Source: Nocardioides sp. Root190 (lineage in GTDB: Bacteria; Actinomycetota; Actinomycetes; Propionibacteriales; Nocardioidaceae). From it: a stretch of 64,000 bases of DNA. Shown here one piece after another: positions 36,579 through 44,689 of this stretch (positions are counted from its first letter, which is position 1; the number at the start of each line of letters is the position of its first letter). The notes under the pieces were generated by a model. It was not told the origin of the DNA and made no database searches. It saw nothing but the letters and a program-made list of their open reading frames with translations. The stretch is taken from NCBI RefSeq assembly GCF_001428565.1, contig NZ_LMIA01000010.1:62001-126000 (forward strand), in the 5' to 3' direction. The translations under genes were made by a program, and so were the position numbers.

Positions 36579-37402
36579 CAGGCACCTCCGGGGAAGAGCA
36601 TCACGTAGGCCTGCGTCAGACCGACGTTGATCACCGCGAGCAGGATCACGCTGAGGACCACCGCCTGGTTGACCGCGTCGGCGACCGCCTTCGGGCCGCC
36701 TCGGGCGCTGAGTCCCTTGTGGGCCGCGACGATGGTCGCGACGAACCCGAAGATGAAGGCCTTGAGCTCGGCGAGGATGAAGTCGGCTGGTTGGGCCAGC
36801 CCGACGAACGAGTCGAGATAGGTGCCTGCGGAAATCTGTCCCTGCCCGACGACGATCATGAACGCCGTCGTCATCGCGGTCATCGCGACGACGACGGTCA
36901 GCAGGATCGAGACCAGCAGCGCCGCGAGGATGCGCGGGGCGACCAGCCGCTGGATCGGCGAGATGCCCATGACCTTGAGGGCGTCGATCTCCTCGCGCAC
37001 GGTGCGTGCGCCGAGGTCGGCACAGATGGCCGAGCCGACCGCTCCGGCGATCATCAACGAGGTGACCAGCGGCGCGCCCTGGCGCAGGACGCCGATGCCG
37101 TTGACCGCGCCGATGAACGACTGCGCACCGATCTGGTTGGCAGCGGCACCGATCTGGACCGACGTGATGATGCCGAACGGGATCGACACCAGGATCGTCG
37201 GCAGCAGCGCCACCCGGGTCATGAACCAGCACTGCAGCAGGAACTCGGACCACGAGAAGCGGCGCGCGAGGATGTCGGCGAAGCCCCACTGGAGGGACTC
37301 GACGGCGAGCTTCACCAGCTCACCGGTCGTGATGACACCGGCCTTGAACCGGCCGGTCATGTTGTCGGCGAAGCTGCGTCCGCCCGCGACCACGGCGCTC
37401 AT
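36578..37402 (-). CDS. YrbE/MlaE-type ABC permease A (second operon)
   Basis: This 274-aa MlaE-family permease shows SAICADLGARTVREEIDAL and GGPKAVADAVNQAVV. It has the same architecture as the YrbE4A-type protein but clearly diverged sequence, so the two operons are old paralogues rather than a recent duplication. ATG shares one base with the stop of the SCP2-like gene (TGATG). Confidence 0.9.
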   Translation of the reverse strand: MSAVVAGGRSFADNMTGRFKAGVITTGELVKLAVESLQWGFADILARRFSWSEFLLQCWFMTRVALLPTILVSIPFGIITSVQIGAAANQIGAQSFIGAVNGIGVLRQGAPLVTSLMIAGAVGSAICADLGARTVREEIDALKVMGISPIQRLVAPRILAALLVSILLTVVVAMTAMTTAFMIVVGQGQISAGTYLDSFVGLAQPADFILAELKAFIFGFVATIVAAHKGLSARGGPKAVADAVNQAVVLSVILLAVINVGLTQAYVMLFPGGA

Positions 37403-38361
37403 CAGGCCGCCGCCGTCGGGATGTCGAACGCCGAGTTGAGCCGGAGTGCGGCGACCTTGTCGCCGTGCACCTTCAACTGCCCTCGCAGGACGCCGGTGAT
37501 GACGCTGAGGTGTCCCGTCACCAGTCGCAGGAAGTCGGCCGCCTCGCAGGTCACGGTCGCCTGGCGGTCCTGCCGGTCGACGGCATCGGCCGCCTGACCG
37601 GCGAGGACACTCGCCTGACCATCTCTGAGTCGGAGCACGTAACGGTCCACCTCTCCGTCGGGGCGCCCGGTCAACCTGAAGCCGACCGTGATCTGGACGC
37701 CTGCTGCCTTGCGGCCGTTCACGTAGGTCGGCATCCGCTCGAAGATCTCCTCGAGGATGACCTGCCGGAAGTCCGACGCCAGGACCGACCGGAGATGGTC
37801 GGCAGGGACGCCGTGGAGGACCCGCGCGATGTCGAGCGGGTCGATGTCGCGAGCATCGACGGGCGTGCCGGTGAGCGGCGGCGTCCCCTCGGCGGCGAAG
37901 AGCGATGCCAGCACGAGGGCGGTGGCCCCGGTCCCCTCGATGGCGATGGAGGCGCCGAGGTAGGCAACGGCCACGTCGAGCTGTCCGGCCACCAACCGCA
38001 GCAGCTGCGCTGCCGAGCCGCGTACGACGAGGTCCGCGGCGGCGTCGCAGGCCACGGCGCCATCGGCGCCGAGGCGGACCGTCGTACCCGCACGTGCGTG
38101 GCCCTCGACGGGCGCCGGGAGCTCCCAGCGCACCGTGCAGTCGGTGCCGGCCAGCTGGGCGGGGACGGCCAGGTCCCCGAGGCGACCCATCACGCCCTCG
38201 ACGACGGCGGCGGCGCGGTCCTCGTCCACGAGGTCCGCGATCTCGTCGTCGGTTGCCGAGCGGACGGCTTCCAGGAAGGGAGCCGCCGGGACGTCGCGAA
38301 GAAAAATCGCCACATCTCCGGGGGAGGCGTGCGAAAGCGCACCCAGCCTCACCGTTGCCAT
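37402..38361 (-). CDS. tandem SCP2-like sterol/lipid-binding protein heading an mce operon
   Basis: This 319-aa soluble protein is built of two related SCP2-like halves. The helix after the sheet reads LLRLVAGQLDVAVAYLGAS (about 120-138) in the first and FLRLVTGHLSVITGVLRGQ (about 279-297) in the second, each followed by a short G-containing strand and a hydrophobic end. SCP2 domains carry sterols, acyl-CoAs or phospholipids in a hydrophobic tunnel. There is no signal peptide, so it acts in the cytoplasm. Its stop shares a base with the first permease start (TGATG): it is the first gene of the second mce operon and could accept or hand off the imported lipid (inference). Confidence 0.75.
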   Translation of the reverse strand: MATVRLGALSHASPGDVAIFLRDVPAAPFLEAVRSATDDEIADLVDEDRAAAVVEGVMGRLGDLAVPAQLAGTDCTVRWELPAPVEGHARAGTTVRLGADGAVACDAAADLVVRGSAAQLLRLVAGQLDVAVAYLGASIAIEGTGATALVLASLFAAEGTPPLTGTPVDARDIDPLDIARVLHGVPADHLRSVLASDFRQVILEEIFERMPTYVNGRKAAGVQITVGFRLTGRPDGEVDRYVLRLRDGQASVLAGQAADAVDRQDRQATVTCEAADFLRLVTGHLSVITGVLRGQLKVHGDKVAALRLNSAFDIPTAAA

Positions 38362-38386
38362 CCGTACCCCTGCCCTTCAGCGCGGT

Positions 38387-38425
38387 GCAACACAGCCGGT
38401 TCGAGCCCGATCGGCTGCCTGTTGC
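38387..38425. other. hairpin in the leader of the SCP2-mce operon
   Basis: GCAACA+CAGCCG (38387-38398) can pair with CGGCTG (38412-38417) and, after a two-base bulge, TGTTGC (38420-38425). It lies between the stop of the glycosylase gene (38441) and the SCP2-like start (38361), so it may be a terminator, a leader structure or chance. Its last arm is shared with the dyad at 38420-38436. Confidence 0.4.
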
Positions 38426-38436
38426 TCGGTGTAACA
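38420..38436. promoter_or_regulatory. 17-bp dyad, putative TetR operator of the SCP2-mce operon
   Basis: TGTTGCTCGGTGTAACA is a dyad with 6 of 8 paired positions. Its complement, TGTTACACCGAGCAACA, is identical to the 17-bp dyad TGCAACACCGAGTTGCA before the TetR gene (41640-41656) at 12 of 17 positions, including the run ACACCGAG. It lies 59 bp upstream of the SCP2-like start. A shared regulator is inferred. Confidence 0.45.
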
Positions 38437-38440
38437 GATA

Positions 38441-39379
38441 TCACGCGAATAGGTCACGTGTCCTCAGATGTTCACGCGGTGACATCCGCGGACCCCGTCG
38501 TGGACGGTGCAGTCGGGCGGCGGCCACGAGGAACGGGACCCGGCCGCGCTGCCCGGCCCACGGCCGGAGGTACGCCGCCAGTTGAGCGTCGTCGAACATC
38601 TCCCCCGTCAGCGCCCAGCCGACGTCCTTGGCGACGTGGTAGTCGCCGAAGGAGACCGCGTCCGGGTCACCGAGTGCGCGCTGACGCACCTCTGCACTGG
38701 TCCAGACGCCGACACCCGGCAGGCTGCGCAGTCTCTTCTCGGCCTCGGATCCGACAACGTCCGCGACCCGCTCCAGGGCGTCGGCGTGTCGTGCGGCCGT
38801 CACCACCGCCCGCGAACGCGCCGGATCGATGTGGAACTCCAGCCACTCCCAGGACGGGATCGAGCGCAGGGTCACGGCATCGGGCGGAAGCATCAACCGC
38901 ACCCGCGACCCCGGGCCGGGGGCAGGCTCCCCTCGGCGCATGACCAGGGCCCGGAATCCGGCAAAGGCCTCCTGACCGGTGACCTTCTGCTCGATGATCG
39001 CCGGAACGATGGCCTCCAGCACGCGTCCGGTGCGGCCGAGCCGCAGGTGCGGGTGGCGCCGGTGCGCCTCCGCCAGGACCGGATGGCGCGGCTCGAAGCC
39101 GCTCCAGTCGTCGAGGTCACCCAGCAGACCCGGGAGCTGGTCGAGCGCCCAGTCGCTCCCCGGCCCCCAGGCGCGGGCGTGGATCGTCCCCGTGCTGTCC
39201 TGCGGCGCGATCGCGAGGGTGACCGGCCCCTGCGGCGTACGGCTGGCTCTCCAGTGGTGGCCCTCGACCTCGAGCCGGTGGGTCGGGTCTCCCCCACCCC
39301 GACGCTGCTGCCGCAGCAGGGCCACCACGGGCACCGTGCGTCCCGGCCGCCACGCGCGAACCGCATCCGGGGTGGTCAT
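38441..39379 (-). CDS. DNA-3-methyladenine glycosylase, AlkA-like (HhH-GPD)
   Basis: This 312-aa base-excision glycosylase has the helix-hairpin-helix LRSLPGVGVWTSAEV followed by GDPDAVSFGDYHVAKD, whose Asp is the expected catalytic residue. The N-terminal part forms the AlkA-like domain, with IIEQKVTGQEA as the usual first HhH-GPD helix. It removes alkylated purines. It is read divergently from the TetR gene at 39468 and away from the ligase gene, so any repair link to DNA ligase is only by neighbourhood. Confidence 0.85.
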   Translation of the reverse strand: MTTPDAVRAWRPGRTVPVVALLRQQRRGGGDPTHRLEVEGHHWRASRTPQGPVTLAIAPQDSTGTIHARAWGPGSDWALDQLPGLLGDLDDWSGFEPRHPVLAEAHRRHPHLRLGRTGRVLEAIVPAIIEQKVTGQEAFAGFRALVMRRGEPAPGPGSRVRLMLPPDAVTLRSIPSWEWLEFHIDPARSRAVVTAARHADALERVADVVGSEAEKRLRSLPGVGVWTSAEVRQRALGDPDAVSFGDYHVAKDVGWALTGEMFDDAQLAAYLRPWAGQRGRVPFLVAAARLHRPRRGPRMSPREHLRTRDLFA

Positions 39380-39467
39380 CGCAGCACTCTAGACGCGCCG
39401 TTCTGCACTACGCTCTGTCACACAGGCACGAATCTCTTTCACCAACCTCAGGCTCCCCGGAGGGACG

Positions 39468-40076
39468 TTGACCATCGACACCACGCGCGCTCGTCGCGGT
39501 CGCCTCGACCAGGAGGCCGTGCTGCAGGCAGCCGAGCTCCTCGTCGACCGCGACGGCTACGACGCGCTCACGATGACCTCGCTCGCCGCCGAGCTGGAGG
39601 CACGGGTCTCCTCGCTGTACAACCACGTCGCCAACCTCGAGGACCTCCGCGCACTCGTGCAGGTGCGGGCGATGCGGATGCTCGGCGAGCACGTGCGCGC
39701 CGCGGCCATGGGCCACGCCGGCCTGGACGGACTGCGCGCGCTGAGCCGGGAACTGCGGGTGTTCGCCAGGACGCACCCCCAGCGGTACGCCGCACTGACC
39801 CGACCCCCGATCGACCGCGAGGGCTTCTACGCCGCCGCGCTCGAGGCGATCGAGGCGCTGGCCGTCATGGTGCGCTCGGCCGGGCTGCCCGAGGAGCGTC
39901 TGCTGCAGACGGCGATGGCGCTGTTCGCGTCGCTGCACGGATTCGTGTCCCTCGAGGTGACCGGATACTTCGGTGACCTGTCCGGCACCAGCGCCAGCCT
40001 GCTCGACCTCGACGTGGTCTACGAGCAGGTCATCGACGGCGCCGTCAGCGCCGCCGTCCTCGAAGCCTCGCACTGA
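39468..40076 (+). CDS. TetR-family regulator
   Basis: This 202-aa TetR regulator has an N-terminal helix-turn-helix (LTMTSLAAELEARVSSLYNH, about residues 36-55) and a C-terminal domain of the WHG type (LASLHGFVSLE). The start is TTG 39468, supported by GGAGGG 5 bp upstream. It lies 22 bp upstream of the DNA ligase gene and is probably co-transcribed with it. The ligand and targets are unknown; CTGTcacACAG at 39414-39424 in its leader is a weak operator candidate. Confidence 0.85.
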   Translation: MTIDTTRARRGRLDQEAVLQAAELLVDRDGYDALTMTSLAAELEARVSSLYNHVANLEDLRALVQVRAMRMLGEHVRAAAMGHAGLDGLRALSRELRVFARTHPQRYAALTRPPIDREGFYAAALEAIEALAVMVRSAGLPEERLLQTAMALFASLHGFVSLEVTGYFGDLSGTSASLLDLDVVYEQVIDGAVSAAVLEASH

Positions 40077-40098
40077 TCGATCGCCGGGAGGTCCACCG

Positions 40099-41616
40099 AT
40101 GCTCCTGCGCAGCCTGGTCGACGCGTCCGGCGCGGTGGCCGCGACGCGTTCCCGCAAGGAGAAGGCCCGTCTGCTGGCCGACCTCCTCCTCGCGGTCGAG
40201 CCCGGGCAACGCACTCTCGCCGCGCACTACCTGAGCGGCCGCCTGCTGCAGCGCCGCACCGGGCTCGGCTGGCGCGGCCTCCAGGAGCTGCCGGAGCCCG
40301 CTCTCGAAGCGACCCTCGAGCTCCCCGAGGTCGACGCCGCCTTCGCCGCCATGGCCGACCTCTCCGGCCCGGGCTCGGCGACGACCCGCGCGCGGATGAC
40401 GTCCGACCTGTTCGGCCGGGCGACGGCACCCGAGCAGGCCTGGCTCCGTTCGGTGGCCGTCGGCGAGATCCGCCAGGGTGCGCTCGAGGCCGTCACGACC
40501 GAGGCGCTCGCCCTTGCCACCGGGATCCCCCTCGCCGCTGTCCGCAGGGCCGCGATGCTCGCCGGCGGCACGACGTACGTCGTCGACGCGGCCTTCGACG
40601 GCCCGGACGCGATCGCTGCGGTCGGCCTGAGCGTCGGACGTCCGGTGCTGCCCATGCTCGCCTCCTCGGCTCCCGACGTCCCCGCCGCGATGGACAAGGC
40701 GGGCGGCGCCGACGGGACCTGCGGGGTCGACGCGAAGCTGGACGGCATCCGCATCCAGGTGCACCGCGACGGCGACCGGGTCGTCGTTGCGACGCGCAGC
40801 CTCGACGACATCACCGCCCGCGTGCCCGAAGTCGTGGAGATCGCCCGTGCGCTGCCCGTGACCACCGCCGTCCTCGACGGCGAGGCACTGCTGCTCGCCG
40901 AGGACGGCCGGCCGCGCCCCTTCCAGGAGACGGCGTCCCGCACGGCCTCCGAGGCCGGCCAGGCCGTCCTCGTGCCGTACTTCTTCGACCTCCTCCACCT
41001 CGACGGCGTCGACCTCCTCGACCGTCCGGCCACCGAGCGCTGGGCTGCCCTGGAACGCGTGGTCCCGGAGCAGCACCGAGTGCGCCGCTGGGTCGGCACC
41101 GACCGCGCCGAGGCAGAGGCTTTCACCGCGCGGGCACTGACCGAGGGTCAGGAGGGCGTGGTCGTCAAGGACGCCACCGCCCCCTACGACGCCGGACGAC
41201 GCGGCGCCGCCTGGGTCAAGGTCAAGCCGGTCCACACCCTCGACCTGGTCGTCCTGGCCGTCGAGCACGGCTCCGGGCGGCGTCGCGGCTGGCTGTCCAA
41301 CATCCACCTCGGCGCACGCGACCCCGACTCCCCCACCGGGTTCACGATGCTCGGCAAGACGTTCAAGGGCATGACCGACGAGATGCTGCGCTGGCAGACC
41401 GAACGCTTCCGCGAGCTCGAGGTCGCCGACGACGGCTGGGTGGTCACCGTCCGCCCCGAGCAGGTCGTCGAGATCGCGTTCGACGGCCTCCAGCGGTCCC
41501 GTCGCTACCCGGGCGGCGTTGCCCTCCGTTTCGCCAGGGTGTTGCGCTACCGCGACGACAAGACGGCTGCTGAGGCCGACACGATCACGACGGTTCGGTC
41601 GCTGGCCGGCGCCTGA
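40099..41616 (+). CDS. ligB: ATP-dependent DNA ligase, LigB type
   Basis: This 505-aa ATP-dependent ligase has the adenylation motif AKLDGIR with catalytic Lys213. Further nucleotidyltransferase motifs are VLDGEALL, FFDLLHLDG, EGVVVKD and WVKVKP, with an N-terminal DNA-binding domain and a C-terminal OB domain ending in ALRFARVLRYR. It matches mycobacterial LigB in length (about 507 aa) and domain order and lacks the polymerase/nuclease domains of LigD. LigB is a secondary ligase of unsettled role; the essential NAD+-dependent LigA must be elsewhere. ATG 40099 has GGGAGG 7 bp upstream. Confidence 0.9.
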   Translation: MLLRSLVDASGAVAATRSRKEKARLLADLLLAVEPGQRTLAAHYLSGRLLQRRTGLGWRGLQELPEPALEATLELPEVDAAFAAMADLSGPGSATTRARMTSDLFGRATAPEQAWLRSVAVGEIRQGALEAVTTEALALATGIPLAAVRRAAMLAGGTTYVVDAAFDGPDAIAAVGLSVGRPVLPMLASSAPDVPAAMDKAGGADGTCGVDAKLDGIRIQVHRDGDRVVVATRSLDDITARVPEVVEIARALPVTTAVLDGEALLLAEDGRPRPFQETASRTASEAGQAVLVPYFFDLLHLDGVDLLDRPATERWAALERVVPEQHRVRRWVGTDRAEAEAFTARALTEGQEGVVVKDATAPYDAGRRGAAWVKVKPVHTLDLVVLAVEHGSGRRRGWLSNIHLGARDPDSPTGFTMLGKTFKGMTDEMLRWQTERFRELEVADDGWVVTVRPEQVVEIAFDGLQRSRRYPGGVALRFARVLRYRDDKTAAEADTITTVRSLAGA

Positions 41617-41639
41617 CGAGTCGACCTCGTCACAGATGT

Positions 41640-41656
41640 TGCAACACCGAGTTGCA
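41640..41656. promoter_or_regulatory. TetR-type operator and promoter of the regulator gene
   Basis: TGCAACACCGAGTTGCA is a 17-bp dyad with perfect 6-bp arms. It overlaps a possible -35 TTGCAA (41639-41644). A possible -10 TACACT (41664-41669) would put the start of transcription at or near the ATG 41676, giving a leaderless mRNA; no ribosome site is visible before that ATG. Autorepression is the simplest reading. Confidence 0.65.
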
Positions 41657-41675
41657 CGAGCCGTACACTTCCCCC

Positions 41676-42377
41676 ATGGCGACCAACACCCCGGCCACCG
41701 ACGGCCGGCGCAAGGCGGCGGCTGTCCGTCGGCGCGCCCGGCAGGCCGAGATCATTGCCGCCACCCGAGGGATCTTCGACTCCAAGGGCGTGCGGGACGT
41801 GCAGATCGAGGAGATCGCGACGGCCGTCGGGATCAACCGCGCGATCGTCTACCGGCACTTCACCGGCAAGGAGGAGCTCTTCGCGCTCACCCTGGTCGGC
41901 TACCTCGAGGAGCTGCGCGACGCGATGGTGGCCGCCTCGGCGGCCTCCGACGACGACCGTGAGAAGCTCGCCGCCATCGTCGGCTCGTTCGTCGACTACG
42001 GGCTTGCCCACCCTGCCTTCGTCGACTGCGCACAGGCGCTGATGGTGCGGCCGGGTGACGAGCTGCTCGACGAGATCGCCGAGGGTCCGCTCTTCCGCCT
42101 CGGTCGTGGCATCACCTCGTGCCTGACCGTGCTCTCCGAAGCGCTCGCGGCCGGCGTCGAGCGGGGTTCCTTCGCACTGAGCGAGGACCCGGTCCTGCTC
42201 GCGAACGCCCTCTACGCCAGCGGGCTCGGGGCGTTGCAGCTCGCCCGCCTGGGCATCCTGGTCACCGAGATCGCGCCGGGCATCCCCACCGTCGGCGAGA
42301 TCTCGCCGGCCCAGGTGCGTGCCTACATGGTGTCCTCGGCACTCGCTCTCGTGTCGCCCGACCGCGCGAGCGTCTGA
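41676..42377 (+). CDS. TetR-family regulator, probably autoregulated
   Basis: This 233-aa TetR regulator has the helix-turn-helix IEEIATAVGINRAIVYRHFTGKE (as IEEIATAVGI and NRAIVYRHF, about residues 48-68), followed by a ligand domain. ATG 41676 was chosen over an in-frame TTG 24 bp upstream because that TTG lies within the dyad operator. A similar 17-bp dyad heads the SCP2-mce operon 3.2 kb away, so this protein may control lipid uptake as well as itself (inference). The inducer is unknown. Confidence 0.85.
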   Translation: MATNTPATDGRRKAAAVRRRARQAEIIAATRGIFDSKGVRDVQIEEIATAVGINRAIVYRHFTGKEELFALTLVGYLEELRDAMVAASAASDDDREKLAAIVGSFVDYGLAHPAFVDCAQALMVRPGDELLDEIAEGPLFRLGRGITSCLTVLSEALAAGVERGSFALSEDPVLLANALYASGLGALQLARLGILVTEIAPGIPTVGEISPAQVRAYMVSSALALVSPDRASV

Positions 42378-42429
42378 GCCCGGTCACCGACACGGGTTTG
42401 CCCGACGCGTCGGGCGGCAGGATCCGGTC

Positions 42430-43353
42430 GTGAACGACACCGCTGCCGCCAGCTCCGAACGCTTCCTGGTCGCTCTCGGCAGCGGACTCCTGCTGATCGC
42501 ACCGCTCGCCTGGACCCTCGACGCGACGTCGTACGTCGGCGTCCTGCTCGGCCTGGTCGCCTCGCTCCTCGTCGCGGTCGCGTCCGGACTCCTGCTCGCC
42601 CCGGCCCTGCCGGGCAGTGTCGGCACCACCCTGATGACGCTGGCCTTCTTCAGCCCCACCGTCCTGATCGCACTCCTCGTCCTCGGTCCGGCATCGAGCC
42701 CGACGACGACCGCCCTCGGTCTCGGGGTCCCTGCGGCCGCCCTGAGCGCGGCGCTGGCGACCCGGACAGCGCTGGGGCTCAACCAGGACCAAGGCCGTGA
42801 AGGCATCGTGACCGGGTCGATCCTCGTCGGCCTCAGCCTCGCCCTCTGCGCGGTCGCCTTCGCGCCCACTGCCGCTGACCGGCTCGAGGACGCCCGGGCG
42901 GTCGCCAGCATCCGGGCAGCTCTCGAGGGAGCCGGCGTGCTGCCCCTGCGCCCTGACATCGACGGCTTCAGCCCGAGCGAGGAGCCGCGGGTGGCGCTCG
43001 ACAGCGACGGCTACTGGCTCGACCTGGTGGCGAACGGCGAGGACACGGCCGGCACCTCATCGATCCGCGTCGACGTCGGACCGCTGCTGAGCGAGGCCGA
43101 CGCCGAGATCGAGAACGCCCGCTGCGACAACGGCACCAGCACCTGCAGCGAGACCGAGGACGGTTTCGTCGTCGTCGAGGAGCCTGGCCGCGACACCGAG
43201 GTCGTCGCCACGATCGGACGCACGCGACTCGAGGCGACGCTCTACCAGCGCGAGGGCGACCTGCCGGACCCCGACGACGTCGGGCGCGCACTCCTCGACG
43301 CCGACCTCGTCGACTGGGACGGCCTGCTCCGAATTGTCGAGACCGCCGACTGA
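42430..43353 (+). CDS. membrane protein of unknown function
   Basis: This 307-aa protein is not recognised. The first 140 residues hold four or so hydrophobic helices rich in Ala/Leu. The last 160 residues form an acidic, soluble domain (many Asp/Glu, one Cys pair around residues 233-239: ARCDNGTSTCSE) that ought to lie outside the cytoplasm. GTG 42430 is the likely start; the ribosome site is weak. It follows the TetR gene by 52 bp on the same strand and ends in a strong hairpin. Confidence 0.6.
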   Translation: MNDTAAASSERFLVALGSGLLLIAPLAWTLDATSYVGVLLGLVASLLVAVASGLLLAPALPGSVGTTLMTLAFFSPTVLIALLVLGPASSPTTTALGLGVPAAALSAALATRTALGLNQDQGREGIVTGSILVGLSLALCAVAFAPTAADRLEDARAVASIRAALEGAGVLPLRPDIDGFSPSEEPRVALDSDGYWLDLVANGEDTAGTSSIRVDVGPLLSEADAEIENARCDNGTSTCSETEDGFVVVEEPGRDTEVVATIGRTRLEATLYQREGDLPDPDDVGRALLDADLVDWDGLLRIVETAD

Positions 43354-43370
43354 CGGGTCAGTCGGCGGTC
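43341..43370. terminator. hairpin terminator between convergent genes
   Basis: A perfect 14-bp stem, GACCGCCGACTGAC (43341-43354) with GTCAGTCGGCGGTC (43357-43370), has only GG between the arms. It contains the stop codon of the membrane-protein gene. No T-run follows, as is common in high-GC actinobacteria. It can serve both the membrane-protein gene and the convergent thiolase gene (stop 43409). Confidence 0.75.
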
Positions 43371-43371
43371 C

Positions 43372-43401
43372 CGGGGTTCCAGCAGTCGGGGTTCCAGCAG
43401 T
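43372..43401. repeat. 15-bp perfect tandem repeat
   Basis: CGGGGTTCCAGCAGT occurs twice without a gap (43372-43386, 43387-43401) in the short space between the terminator and the thiolase stop codon. No function is apparent. Confidence 0.85.
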
Positions 43402-43408
43402 CGGGTGC

Positions 43409-44689
43409 TCAGCGCTCCATGATCGCGACGACGCCCTGGCCACCGGCGGCGCAGACCGAGATCAGCGCCCGGCCGCCACCGTTGGCCTTGAGCAGCTTGG
43501 CCGTGTTGGCCACGATCCGCCCACCGGTCGCGGAGAACGGGTGGCCCGCCGCGAGGGAGGAACCCTTCACGTTCAGCTTGGCGCGGTCGATCGAGCCGAG
43601 CGGTGCGTCGAGGCCGAGGCGCTCCTTGCAGAACACCGGGCTCTCCCACGCAGCGAGGGTGGACAGGACCTGCGAGGCGAAGGCCTCGTGGATCTCGTAG
43701 TAGTCGAAGTCCTGCAGGGTGAGGCCGTTGCGCTCCAGCATCCGCGGGACGGCGTAGGCGGGAGCCATCAGCAGGCCCTCGGCGCCGTTGACGAAGTCGA
43801 CCGCAGCGACCTCGGAGTCGACGAAGTAGGCCAGGACCTCGAGCCCGTGGGCCTCGGCCCACTCCTCGGAGCCGAGCAGCACCGCGGAGGCACCGTCGGT
43901 CAGTGGGGTCGAGTTGGCGGCGGTCATCGTGGCCGCCTCCCCCTTGCCGAAGACGGGCTTGAGCTTCGCGAGCTTCTCCAGCGAGGAGTCGGCGCGCAGG
44001 TTGTTGTCGCGCTCGAGACCGCGGAACGGCGAGATCAGGTCGTCCTGCCATCCCTCGTCGTAGGACGCCGCGAGGTTGTGGTGCGAGGTGACGGCCAGCT
44101 CGTCCTGGGCCTCACGGGTGATCTGCCACTCCAGCGCGGTCAGCGCCTGGTGGTCACCCATCGAGAGCTTGGTGCGCGGCTCGCCGTTGGACGGGATCGC
44201 GAGGCCGACGTCGCCCGGACGGATCGTCGCCAGGATCGCGAGGCGGTCCTTGGTCGAACGGGCGTTGTTGAGCTGGATGAGCTTCTTGCGCAGCTTCTCC
44301 GAGATCGCGATCGGTGCGTCGGACGTGGTGTCCACGCCGCCACCGATGCCGGACTCGATCTGGCCGAGTTTGATCTTGTTGGCGATGTAGTTGATCGCCT
44401 GGAGGCCGGTGCCACACGCCTGCTGGAGGTCGATCGCGGCGGTCTCGGGCGCGAGGCGGGTGCTCAGCACCGACTCGCGGACCAGGTTGAAGTCGCGGCT
44501 GTGCTTGAGCACGGCGCCACCGGCGACCTCGCCGATGCGCTCGCCCTCGAGGCCGAAGCGGGCGACGAGCCCGTCGAGCGCGGCGGTCAGCATCTCCTGG
44601 TTGGAGGCGGTTGCGTAGGCCCCGTTGGAGCGAGCGAACGGGATGCGGTTGCCACCAATGACGGCGGCCCGACGAACAGTGTTTGCCAT
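43409..44689 (-). CDS. fadA2: acetyl-CoA acyltransferase (thiolase), FadA2-like
   Basis: This 426-aa thiolase has the nucleophile Cys92 in QQACGTGLQA, and the conserved IHEAFA, AAGHPFSATG and CAAGGQG motifs with the second Cys. It joins or splits 3-oxoacyl-CoA. The longer upstream frame was rejected; MANTVRRAAV begins 10 bp after GGATAGGA. It is divergent from a FabG4-like/HtdX-like pair, the same arrangement as fadA2 with fabG4-htdX in mycobacteria. Together these give thiolase, 3-oxoacyl reductase and (R)-enoyl hydratase activities for a fatty-acyl elongation or breakdown cycle. Confidence 0.88.
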   Translation of the reverse strand: MANTVRRAAVIGGNRIPFARSNGAYATASNQEMLTAALDGLVARFGLEGERIGEVAGGAVLKHSRDFNLVRESVLSTRLAPETAAIDLQQACGTGLQAINYIANKIKLGQIESGIGGGVDTTSDAPIAISEKLRKKLIQLNNARSTKDRLAILATIRPGDVGLAIPSNGEPRTKLSMGDHQALTALEWQITREAQDELAVTSHHNLAASYDEGWQDDLISPFRGLERDNNLRADSSLEKLAKLKPVFGKGEAATMTAANSTPLTDGASAVLLGSEEWAEAHGLEVLAYFVDSEVAAVDFVNGAEGLLMAPAYAVPRMLERNGLTLQDFDYYEIHEAFASQVLSTLAAWESPVFCKERLGLDAPLGSIDRAKLNVKGSSLAAGHPFSATGGRIVANTAKLLKANGGGRALISVCAAGGQGVVAIMER

